This document shows, piece by piece, positions 27,052-35,793 of a stretch of 64,000 nt of DNA. The stretch comes from an uncultured Roseobacter sp. Its GTDB lineage: Bacteria > Pseudomonadota > Alphaproteobacteria > Rhodobacterales > Rhodobacteraceae. Under the pieces are notes generated by a model. The model had not been told where the DNA came from. It saw only the letters and a program-made list of their open reading frames with translations, and did no database searches. The stretch covers positions 1-64,000 of the forward strand of contig NZ_CANMDB010000016.1 in NCBI RefSeq assembly GCF_947496515.1. Direction: 5' to 3'. A program made the position numbers and the translations under genes. How positions within the stretch are numbered: position 1 is the stretch's first letter; each line of letters opens with the position of its first letter.

Positions 27052-29155
27052 ATGCAGACGGCAACGCAGCTGGCACTTTATTCGGGCATAGGTGTCGCAT
27101 GTCTCGCAACAGGGGGTCTGGCACAATCCACGGCGGATCTGTTTGATCTGGGTGAATTGGTCATTGAAGGAGCCGCAGATCCCACGGCGCCTGTGGCAGG
27201 CTATGTCGCGCCAACTGCGCAGACCGCGACAAAGTCGGGCCGACCGGTGCTGGAGACGGCGCAATCCATCTCGATCGTTACAGGTGAACAGATCGAGGAT
27301 CAGGGGGCCACCACATTGGGCGATACGCTGAATTACAGCGCAGGTGTCCTTGGACAGCCATTCGGCACCGACCCCCGATTTGACAGCCCGACCATCCGCG
27401 GCTTTGACGCGGGCAATGCACAGTACCTCAACGGGCTGCGTATCCTGCGCGACTTCGGCGCGCCCTCGTTCGAGATCTATTCGCTGGAGCGGGTCGAGAT
27501 CCTGAAAGGGCCGGCCTCGGTACTTTATGGCTCAGGCATTCCCGGGGGGGCTGATCAATCAGGTTCAGAAACGAGCGCAGCCGCTGAGTTTTGGCGAAGC
27601 CGGCATCGGCTTTGGCGACCCAAATGCCAGCGAAGCCTTCGTGGATTATAACCACGCGTTTTCCGATACGTTCGCCGCGCGGTTCACGTCGGTGGTGCGC
27701 GACAGCGAAGAGGACATTTCCGAACTCAGCAACACGCGCGGCTATCTTGGTTTTGCGACACTCTGGACACCGACGCGGGACACCCGGCTGCAGTTCCTGG
27801 GCTCCTACCAGCAGGACAATCCGATCACACCCCCCGGAGCCCCCTTTGGCCTGGTCGGGCTGGTCGACGCGGATGAGCTGCGTGAGTTCTACTTTGGCGA
27901 TCCGACCGATGACCGCAGCGACCGAACGACGGTCAACCTTGGCTTTGAGTTGGAGCATAGGTTTGAAAGCGACTGGACGCTGAATGCAGGCTTTCGCTAT
28001 CAGAACTTCGATTGGGACTACCGGGGTTTCTTTGTTCAGAACGCGGTGCCAAATCTGAACACGATCAATCGAGGCGCCATCGACCAGTTCGAGGAGAGCG
28101 AGACCTACAACCTCGATCTGCGCCTGGGCCGCCGCTTCCAGACTGGTGCAGTGGATCATGACCTGTTGGTGGGGCTCGACCTGCGCAAGTACGATGTCGA
28201 GGATATGACGGTATTTCGCTCAGCGGATTCCATCAGTTTCCTGAACCCTGTCTACAATGGCGCCAACGTCGGGGCTGCAACCTTTATCGGGTCCAACGAT
28301 CTAAAACTGGAGCAGATCGGCCTTTATGCGCAGGATGAGATGAGTTTTGGCAACTGGCGCGCTTCGCTCGCTCTGCGGCGCGATTGGGCCAACGAAAAGG
28401 GTACAACATTTTCAAGCGTTGTGGGGACTCCACAGGATGTCGACCAGTCGGATGCAGCCACGACGGGGCGTGCCGGGCTGCTGTATCTCTTCGACAATGG
28501 CGTCGCGCCCTACATCAGCTATGCGACGTCATTCGATCCTCTCATCGGAACTGATGTAAGCGCGAACCGGCTCAAACCGACCAAAGGCAAGCAGTGGGAA
28601 GTCGGCGTAAAATATGAGCCGGCTGGGTTTGACGGGTTCTTCTCCGCGGCGATTTTCGACCTGACGCAAAGCAACCTGACCTCAGCGGTCACAGGTGGTG
28701 TTGAGCAGTTTGGTGAAGCCCGGTCCCGCGGATTGGAACTCGAAGCCTCCGCCAGCATCACCGAAAACTGGAACATCCGCGCGGCCTATACCTACAACGA
28801 GACGGAGCTGACCCAAGGAGATAATCTGGGCAACGAGTTTCCGAATGCACCAGAGCACTTCGCAGGTCTGTGGGCCAACTATACCTTTCCGAAAGGGACG
28901 GCTCTTGAGGATCTGACACTTGGCGGAGGCGCACGCTTCATCGGAAATCGGTTTGGTGATGCCGAAAATACGTTTGATTTGGAAAGCGTGAAGTTGATTG
29001 ACTTGCAACTGGCCTACAAGCTCACCGATGATGCGCATCTGTCGCTGAATGTCACCAACGTCACGGACCGAACCTATCTGGCAAATTGCAGTGGCTTTGG
29101 CTGCCGGTTTGGTGACGGTCGGACAATTCAGGCGCGTTTGACCTACAAATGGTAA
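27052..29155 (+). pseudogene. TonB-dependent siderophore receptor with a homopolymer frameshift
   Basis: A ferric-siderophore receptor of about 700 residues if one base is removed. The 5' part (27052-27550) has a signal peptide, a TonB-box-like region and plug motifs (SISIVTGEQIEDQG, ILKGPASVLYGSGIPGG). At a run of seven G (27544-27550) the frame is lost. Removing one G restores SGIPGGLINQVQKRAQ and the rest of the barrel to the aromatic end ARLTYKW. Everything else is intact. It may be phase-variable, a recent null, or a sequencing error. A good ribosome-binding site (ggaagga) precedes the start. Confidence 0.9.
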
Positions 29156-29239
29156 GGCAGTCCAAGTCTCAGGCCCTTTAGCCAACCAATCCAGAAATCT
29201 TGGAGGGCTTTGATTGCCGTCTGATCGTAAGTCATCAGC

Positions 29240-32044
29240 CTAGTCGCGTGCGACCACACGAGCCGCCGAATATTTGAACTCCGGGATTTTTCCGAAGGGA
29301 TCAAGCTGCGGGTTGGTCAGAAAGTTCGCAGGCGCTTCGACGAAGCAAAATGGAATAAACAGCATCCCCTGTGTGACATCTCGATCCGCGCGCAAGGCGA
29401 GCTCAATCGCGCCTCGGCGGGTTTCCACGCTGACTTTCTGACCACGCTCAAACCCCATGCGCCCGATATCCTTGGGGTGCATTGAGACGACCGCTTCGCT
29501 TTCCTGCGCGTTGAGATGCGTTGCCCGGCGGGTCATCGCGCCGGTGTGCCAATGTTCCAGCATGCGGCCTGTTGTGAGGACCATGGGATAGTCTTCGTCT
29601 GGCAATTCATCGGGCGGCACCAGATCGGTTGGCACCAGCCTGGCGCGCCCATCCGCTGTCGGGAAGCCGTCATAGAAGATGATCTCCTCGCCCGGCCCGT
29701 CCTCGGATTTGGCCGGGTAACAGACAACGCCTTCGCGCATCAGTCGCGCCCAGCTGATGTTGTCGAGCGAGGGCATCATGCTCGCCATCTCGGCATAGAC
29801 TTCGCCAACATCCTCATAGGTCCAGTCGAGGCCTGACCGCCGCGCCATCTCTTGCAGCAGCTTCCAGTCCTGCTGCGCCTCTCCGGGCGGTTTGCGCACG
29901 GGCAGGCCAATCTGCACCTGGCCGTTGGAATTGGTGTAGGTGCCCGGTTTCTCCGGTTGCGCCGAGGCGGGCAGGATCACATCGGCGAACCACGCGGTTT
30001 CGGTCAAGAAGATGTCCTGCACCACCAGATGATCGAGCATCGACAGCGCCTTGCGTGCATGGTTCTGGTCGGGGTCCGACATCGCTGGGTTCTCACCCTG
30101 CACATACATGCCGTTGATCGTGCCGGCTTCGATCTCGCCCATGATCTCGACAACCGTAAGGCCCTTGGCCGGGTCCAGTTTTCGGCCCCAGGCATCTTCA
30201 TACTTCGCACGGACATCCGGGTCTTCCACCGATTTGTAATCGGGATAGACCATCGGGATCAGCCCAGCATCGGAAGCGCCCTGCACGTTGTTCTGTCCGC
30301 GCAGCGGGTGGATGCCCGTCCCGGGGCGGCCGATCTGCCCGGTAATCAGGCTGAGCGCGATCAGGCAACGCACATTGTCGGTGCCATGCACGTGCTGGCT
30401 GACGCCCATCCCCCAAAAGATGATGGCCCGCTCCGCAGTGGCAAAAGTACGCGCGAGATCCTTGAGATATTCTGCCTCCACACCGCAGATGTCGGCCATG
30501 GCCTCGGGCGAGAAGTCCTTTGTCTTTTCCGCCAGCGCATCGAACCCGTCTACATTGGCCTGCACATATTGTTCATCATAGAGCTTTTCCTGAATGATCG
30601 TATGGATCATCGCGTTCAACATGGGCACATCGCGGCCCGGTTCAAAAAGCACCGGATGGGTGGCATGGCGCATCAATTCCTGTTTGCGCGGATCAAACAC
30701 CATCATCTTGGCACCGCGCTTGGCTGCCTGTTTGAAGTAGGTCGCCGCGACGGGGTGGTTTTGCTCAGGCCGACAGCCGATGGTCATGATGCAGTCACTG
30801 TCATCGGCAGCCGTGAAGGGTGCCGAGACAGCGCCCGACCCGACCCCCTCCATCAATGCCGCCACCGATGAGGCATGACAAAGCCGCGTGCAGTGATCGA
30901 CGTTGTTGGTGCCAAACCCCTGCCGGATGTATTTCTGAAAGAGATAGGCTTCTTCGTTCGTGCCCTTGGCCGATCCAAAGCCCGCAATCGCCTGCCCGCC
31001 TTTGGTATCGCGGATCTTGGTCAGACCACCTGCGGCCAAATCCAGCGCTTCCTCCCACGTCGCTTCGCGGAAAACATCGTCGATGTCGGAAAATGTCATC
31101 GCCGCCTTGGGGTCCTTGGGCACGCCGTCGCGCCGAATGAGCGGCCGGGTCAGACGTTCCGGAGACATGACATAGTCCAGCCCGAAGCGCCCCTTGATGC
31201 AAAGCTTGCCCCGATTGCCGGGCCCGTCGCGCCCATCGACCTTGACGATGTCATTGCCCACAAGGCTCACGTCCGTCTGAGAGCCAACACCACAGAACGG
31301 ACAGACCGAGGGTTTTATCTCCTCCGCAACCACCGCACGCTGAGTGGCACTGTCATCCAGCAGGGTCTTCTCCATCAAGGCGGCGGTCGGGCAGGCCTGC
31401 ACACATTCGCCGCAACCCACGCAGCTGGACAGACCCATCGGGTCGTTCACGTCAAACACGGGGCCCGCCGCCATGCCGCGATCCGCCATGCCGATCACGT
31501 CATTCACCTGCACGTCGCGGCAGGCGCGTTCACATAGACGGCAGGCAATGCACGCATCAAGGTTGACCGCGATGGACGGGTGCGAGGCATCATGAAAAAC
31601 GCTGTCGACGGGGATCTCTTGTTTCGCGCCGGGTCGACCCGACGGATAGCGCGGGCCATCACATAGACCGACAAGATCGAACTGCTGCCAGAAATGGCTG
31701 TCCGGATCGGGGCTGTCATCGCGCGCGGGCATGTCGGAGGCAAGGAGTTCAAACACCATCTCGCGGTTCTTTTGCACGCGGGGATTGCCGGTGTTGACGA
31801 CTATGCCGTCGCTCGGCTTGCGCATGCAGGAGGCCGCCAACGTCCGCTCCCCTTCGATCTCAACCACACAGGCGCGGCAATTTCCGTCCGCCTTGAAATC
31901 AGGGATATCGCTGTAACAGAGGTGCGGAATGTGCTGGCCAAGCCGTTTCGCCACTTGCCAGATTGTTTCTTCGCCGTAGGCGGTCACCTCTTCGCCGTCG
32001 AGCGTGAAGGTAACAGTGTCGATGTTGGTGAGATCAAGGCTCAT
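29240..32044 (-). CDS. fdsA: NAD-dependent formate dehydrogenase, catalytic alpha subunit
   Basis: A 934-residue molybdenum/tungsten enzyme that oxidises formate to CO2. In order: an N-terminal [2Fe-2S] domain (PHLCYSD, NCRACVVEI), two 4Fe-4S ferredoxin sites (CIACRLCERAC, CVGCGECVQAC), the molybdopterin-domain 4Fe-4S site (CPFCGVGSQ), and the metal-ligand Cys in HCTRLCHASS, so it is a Cys rather than Sec enzyme. The C-terminal dinucleotide-binding domain is complete (GRMLEHWHTGAMTRR). It overlaps the diaphorase subunit by four bases and is translated after it. No separate FdsD or FdsC gene is visible. Confidence 0.94.
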   Translation of the reverse strand: MSLDLTNIDTVTFTLDGEEVTAYGEETIWQVAKRLGQHIPHLCYSDIPDFKADGNCRACVVEIEGERTLAASCMRKPSDGIVVNTGNPRVQKNREMVFELLASDMPARDDSPDPDSHFWQQFDLVGLCDGPRYPSGRPGAKQEIPVDSVFHDASHPSIAVNLDACIACRLCERACRDVQVNDVIGMADRGMAAGPVFDVNDPMGLSSCVGCGECVQACPTAALMEKTLLDDSATQRAVVAEEIKPSVCPFCGVGSQTDVSLVGNDIVKVDGRDGPGNRGKLCIKGRFGLDYVMSPERLTRPLIRRDGVPKDPKAAMTFSDIDDVFREATWEEALDLAAGGLTKIRDTKGGQAIAGFGSAKGTNEEAYLFQKYIRQGFGTNNVDHCTRLCHASSVAALMEGVGSGAVSAPFTAADDSDCIMTIGCRPEQNHPVAATYFKQAAKRGAKMMVFDPRKQELMRHATHPVLFEPGRDVPMLNAMIHTIIQEKLYDEQYVQANVDGFDALAEKTKDFSPEAMADICGVEAEYLKDLARTFATAERAIIFWGMGVSQHVHGTDNVRCLIALSLITGQIGRPGTGIHPLRGQNNVQGASDAGLIPMVYPDYKSVEDPDVRAKYEDAWGRKLDPAKGLTVVEIMGEIEAGTINGMYVQGENPAMSDPDQNHARKALSMLDHLVVQDIFLTETAWFADVILPASAQPEKPGTYTNSNGQVQIGLPVRKPPGEAQQDWKLLQEMARRSGLDWTYEDVGEVYAEMASMMPSLDNISWARLMREGVVCYPAKSEDGPGEEIIFYDGFPTADGRARLVPTDLVPPDELPDEDYPMVLTTGRMLEHWHTGAMTRRATHLNAQESEAVVSMHPKDIGRMGFERGQKVSVETRRGAIELALRADRDVTQGMLFIPFCFVEAPANFLTNPQLDPFGKIPEFKYSAARVVARD

Positions 32045-33741
32045 GAGTTTGTCTCCTGACAGGCGAATTCATCCGGGAAATGCTGCATCAGGTGCTTTAC
32101 GCAGTTTCCTGCCGCCTGACCGAGCCCGCAGATGGAGCTGTCGCGCATTACCTCAAGCAGGTCATCGAAAAGCTCGCGGTTCTGTTCGCGCGCTTCCATC
32201 ATGCGGACAAATTTGTCGGTGCCGGAGCGGCAGGGTGTGCATTGCCCACAGCTTTCGTGCTTGAAAAACCGCATGGTGTTGAGCGCTGCCGCGCGCACGC
32301 TGTCTTGATCGGATAGGATCACCACCGCATGTGAGCCGATGAACCCGCCTTCCTTTTCCCAGGTGCCAAAATCCATGGTCCGATCCGCCATATGCGCCGG
32401 GAAAATCCCGCCCGACGCACCGCCCGGAAGAAGGGCCTTCAGTTCATGCCCGTCGGCCATGCCGCCGCAATAGTCTTCGATCAGGCGAATAAGCGGAATG
32501 CCCGCAGGCGCGATCTTCACACCCGGCTCTTTCACGCGGCCCGAGACGGAGAAGGAGCGCACGCCCTTGTTCTCCTCGGTCCAGCCTTGCGCTGCAAACC
32601 ACTGCGGCCCGTGCTCGACGATCTGCGGCACCCACAGCAGGGTTTCGACGTTGTGGTTGAGCGTCGGACGTCCGAAAAGCCCAACTTCCGCGATGTAGGG
32701 CGGGCGTTGGCGCGGAATACCACGCTTGCCCTCGATGCTCTCGATCATCGCGCTTTCCTCGCCGCAGATGTAGGCCCCTGCCCCGCGGCGGATCTCCATC
32801 GGTGTGACCATCAGACCTGCGCGGGCCAGCGCGTCGATCTCGCGGCGCAGGACTTCCAGAACGTTCGGGTATTCATCGCGGACGTAGATGTAGATGCGAT
32901 CGCAGCCTACCACATGGGCCGCGATCTGCGCGCCTTCCAGCATGCGGTGCGGGTGCCGTTCCAGCCACCAACGGTCCTTGAACGTGCCGGGCTCGCCCTC
33001 ATCGCAATTCACGGTCATCAGCCGGGGACCCGCGTAAGACCTGACAAAGCCCCATTTCTTGCCCGCAGGAAACCCCGCGCCGCCGAGGCCACGCAGCCCG
33101 GCATCCGACATCTGCGCTGTCGCCTGATCGGCGCTGATCTGGCCTGACATGATCTTGTCGAGCACGTGATAACCGCCTTCCGCACGATAGAGGGCCAGCC
33201 CCTCATAGTCGGGCAACTGCGGGGTGCTGTTGTCCTCAACCGTCGCGCGTAGCAGGCGCTGGACGGTTGCATGGCGGTAAATGCGCTTGCCGATCCAGGC
33301 GACAGGTGCACCATCGCACTGCCCCATGCAGGGCGAAGGCACGATGCGGACTTGCGCGGGATCGACCTCCTTTTCCAGCCCCTTGATCAACTCATATGCG
33401 CCAGCCAGCTCGCAGGAGACGCAGGTGCTGACACGAATTGTCACCGGTGGTGGCGGGGTCTCGCCTTCTTTGACCACGTCAAAATGGTGGTAGAAGCTCG
33501 CCACCTCATAGACCTCAACTTGTGCGAGGCGAAACACCTCGGCCATTGCCGCGATACGGGTGGCCGAGATATGGCCGAAACGGTCCTGAATGACATGCAG
33601 CCCTTCGATCACCATATCGCGGCGTCGCGGCATATCGCCCAGCAGTGCAGCCATTTCAGCCACATCCTCATCCGAAATCTGGCGGCCCTTGGGCAGCGAC
33701 GGGTCGCGGCGCTTGAATTTGGCTGGGGCGATCTGGTCCAT
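32041..33741 (-). CDS. Formate dehydrogenase diaphorase subunit, NuoE-NuoF type fusion
   Basis: About 566 residues from an ATG at 33741 (gaagggg upstream). Residues about 20-150 are a thioredoxin-like NuoE/FdsG domain with 2Fe-2S ligands (STCVSCELAGA, PCMGQCDGAP). The rest is a NuoF/FdsB domain with the FMN/NAD-binding GLGGAGFPAGKKW, NCDEGEPGTFKDR, and the 4Fe-4S motif SCGQCTPCRSG. It passes electrons from the catalytic subunit to NAD+. In many bacteria these are two genes (fdsG, fdsB); here they are one polypeptide. It overlaps fdsA by four bases. Confidence 0.92.
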   Translation of the reverse strand: MDQIAPAKFKRRDPSLPKGRQISDEDVAEMAALLGDMPRRRDMVIEGLHVIQDRFGHISATRIAAMAEVFRLAQVEVYEVASFYHHFDVVKEGETPPPPVTIRVSTCVSCELAGAYELIKGLEKEVDPAQVRIVPSPCMGQCDGAPVAWIGKRIYRHATVQRLLRATVEDNSTPQLPDYEGLALYRAEGGYHVLDKIMSGQISADQATAQMSDAGLRGLGGAGFPAGKKWGFVRSYAGPRLMTVNCDEGEPGTFKDRWWLERHPHRMLEGAQIAAHVVGCDRIYIYVRDEYPNVLEVLRREIDALARAGLMVTPMEIRRGAGAYICGEESAMIESIEGKRGIPRQRPPYIAEVGLFGRPTLNHNVETLLWVPQIVEHGPQWFAAQGWTEENKGVRSFSVSGRVKEPGVKIAPAGIPLIRLIEDYCGGMADGHELKALLPGGASGGIFPAHMADRTMDFGTWEKEGGFIGSHAVVILSDQDSVRAAALNTMRFFKHESCGQCTPCRSGTDKFVRMMEAREQNRELFDDLLEVMRDSSICGLGQAAGNCVKHLMQHFPDEFACQETNS

Positions 33742-33842
33742 CGCACTGTCCCCTTCGCTTTCAAGTTTGGGAAAAAGGGCGGGTGCACGAGACACCCGCC
33801 AGGCCTGCGGCCTCATCAAAAGAGGCCACAGAACAGGGAGCG

Positions 33843-35546
33843 TTACTCCGCCGGAACGGCTTCCGGATGCGTGTTGTCCACATGATGGTGATCACGCACC
33901 GGGCGCACCATCAGGTTGGCAAAGAAGGCGATCACCAACAGCGCGGCCATGCAGTACATCGTGGTGTTGTAAAGCGTGGCCGTTGGGTCGACAGTCCCCG
34001 CAGGGGCCAGATCCATGAGCCCTGCAATGGTCACCGTATTTGCCGCGACAAGATCACCAAGCTGTGAGACAGGCGCCCCGAATTTCTCGACAAAGGCCGC
34101 CGGATCGACCGCTGATGCGAGATCTGCGATCGCGTTCTCTGTCGAGATATTGCGCAAGTAGGTAATCGCAAAGGGCCCAAGTACCCCAGCGGTGGACCAA
34201 GCTGTAAGCAGACGCCCGTGAATGCCGCCTACATGCATGGTGCCGAAGATGTCCGCGAGGTACGCCGGGATGGTCGCGAACCCGCCGCCATACATGGTGA
34301 AGATAATCATGGTGGCGATGTAGAAGCCAACCAGCGCCGTCAGGCCACCAGACGCGGCCCAGAAGGGGATGGTGCAATAGAGGATCGTGCCAATGATGAA
34401 GAAGCAATGGTACGTGTTCTTGCGGCCGATGAAGTCGGACGTGGAGGCCCAGAAGAACCGACCCACCATGTTGAAGACGGAGATCATCAGCACGTAGGTG
34501 CCTGCAAAGGCGGCTGTCACAAGCGCCAGATCGCCAAAGATCTCATTGATCATGGTCTTCGCCACGCCAATCACGCCGATCCCAGCCGTCACGTTGAAGC
34601 ACAGCACCACCCAGAGCAGCCAGAACTGCGGGGTCTTGAGCGCCTGATCAATATGCACATTGTTGCGCGTGACCATGCCGGACGCCACCGGTTTCGGCTC
34701 CCAGCCTTCGGGTTTCCAACCGTCACGCGGCACCCGGTACTGGAAGGCCGCAAAGACCATGACGCAGAAGTAGACGACGCCGAGTGTGGCGAAGGTCGCG
34801 GCAGCACCCGTATTGCCGGTGCCCACCACATACACACCCGCCTCGCCACCAAACACCGCAGCTTGCTGCGCTGAGGCAACGACCACTTCGACCTTACCGG
34901 CTGCAGTTTCAGCGAAGCGGCGCCCGCCTTCGGTGACCAATGTGACCGCGCCCGCCGCGCCCAGGAAATCGGGGGCCGTTTGGTAGAGGTTCAATAACCA
35001 CTGTTTCAACGGCGCTCCGATCATGGCGCCCCCACCAAAGCCCATGATGGCCATGCCGGTTGCCATGCCGCGCCGGTCCGGAAACCAGCGGATCAGTGTT
35101 GAGACAGGGGAGACATATCCAAGACCCAGACCTGCGCCGCCAAAGACGCCGTAGCCCAGATAAACCATCCACAACTGATGTGTTGCGATGCCCGCAGAGC
35201 CGATCAGGAACCCGCCACCCCAGAGACTCGCCGCGACGACGCCGACGTAACGTGGACCAACCTTTTCAAGCCATTTGCCACCGAAGGCAGCGGCGAGGCC
35301 AAGTACGACGATGGCCACTGAAAAAATCCAGACCACCGATGACAACGTCCAGTCACTGCCCGAGGAGGTGACAACACCCAGCTCGCGCGTCAGCGCAGGG
35401 TTGAAAACCGACCACGCATAAACCGAGCCGATGCACAGGTGAATCGTAATCGAAGCAGGGGGCACACGCCACCTGTTGTATCCTTCAGGTGCGACGATGT
35501 TTTCCTTTCGCAGAAACCCCAATGGGCCATGTGCTGCGTCCGACAT
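33843..35546 (-). CDS. MFS transporter, oxalate/formate antiporter type (OxlT-like)
   Basis: A 567-residue MFS protein with about 12 helices plus two inserts. It opens with a WRVPPASITIHLCIGSVYAWSVF-like first helix typical of the OxlT group, followed by ADIFGTMHVGGIHGRLLTAW in the C-terminal half. An insert of about 60 residues (residues about 195-255) is longer than in OxlT. The start has gggagg at good spacing. It precedes the formate dehydrogenase genes on the same strand with about 100 bp between, so it probably supplies formate or a related carboxylate. Confidence 0.88.
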   Translation of the reverse strand: MSDAAHGPLGFLRKENIVAPEGYNRWRVPPASITIHLCIGSVYAWSVFNPALTRELGVVTSSGSDWTLSSVVWIFSVAIVVLGLAAAFGGKWLEKVGPRYVGVVAASLWGGGFLIGSAGIATHQLWMVYLGYGVFGGAGLGLGYVSPVSTLIRWFPDRRGMATGMAIMGFGGGAMIGAPLKQWLLNLYQTAPDFLGAAGAVTLVTEGGRRFAETAAGKVEVVVASAQQAAVFGGEAGVYVVGTGNTGAAATFATLGVVYFCVMVFAAFQYRVPRDGWKPEGWEPKPVASGMVTRNNVHIDQALKTPQFWLLWVVLCFNVTAGIGVIGVAKTMINEIFGDLALVTAAFAGTYVLMISVFNMVGRFFWASTSDFIGRKNTYHCFFIIGTILYCTIPFWAASGGLTALVGFYIATMIIFTMYGGGFATIPAYLADIFGTMHVGGIHGRLLTAWSTAGVLGPFAITYLRNISTENAIADLASAVDPAAFVEKFGAPVSQLGDLVAANTVTIAGLMDLAPAGTVDPTATLYNTTMYCMAALLVIAFFANLMVRPVRDHHHVDNTHPEAVPAE

Positions 35547-35571
35547 GAGAAGACCTCCCGCTTCAAGTTAA

Positions 35572-35589
35572 GAGGGCCTCCTCGCCCTC
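35572..35589 (-). terminator. Short hairpin in the transporter leader
   Basis: gagggc and gccctc form a 6-bp stem around a 6-base loop, followed on the minus strand by tt. It lies about 25 bases before the transporter start. It could be a weak terminator or a structured leader. Confidence 0.25.
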
Positions 35590-35684
35590 AGATCCTCCGA
35601 TACGATCTGCGGCTGTCTACAATCGCATGCATCGGATTAACTTTTTGTCTGACGCTTGAAACCTGTATCTGTCAACATATTTAA

Positions 35685-35696
35685 TGTTTTAAAACA
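35685..35696. promoter_or_regulatory. Perfect palindrome TGTTTTAAAACA, possible operator
   Basis: A 12-bp perfect dyad sits in an AT-rich patch about 140 bp upstream of the OxlT-like gene and 10 bp upstream (minus strand) of a TTGACA. Its position fits a regulator binding site. The protein is unknown. Confidence 0.35.
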
Positions 35697-35793
35697 GTAT
35701 GTTAGAATACTTATGCTGCAGTGCGGAAAGGTCAATATGTCCCTGACGCAAGCACGCGGCTCGAACAGCGACGGACAAAATGTCCACTTTTTC

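Larger units (their letters stand above)
35547..35793. other. Regulatory interval upstream of the OxlT/formate dehydrogenase genes
   Basis: About 250 bases between the transporter start and the kinase stop, both on the minus strand. It holds a perfect 12-bp palindrome (35685-35696), a TTGACA on the minus strand at 35670-35675 and a small hairpin at 35572-35589. It is the only sizeable non-coding DNA before the three-gene unit, so its promoter should be here. Confidence 0.5.

Noticed and set aside
29852-30871. 339-codon open frame on the plus strand
   Set aside because: It is opposite the formate dehydrogenase catalytic gene, whose cofactor motifs are unmistakable.
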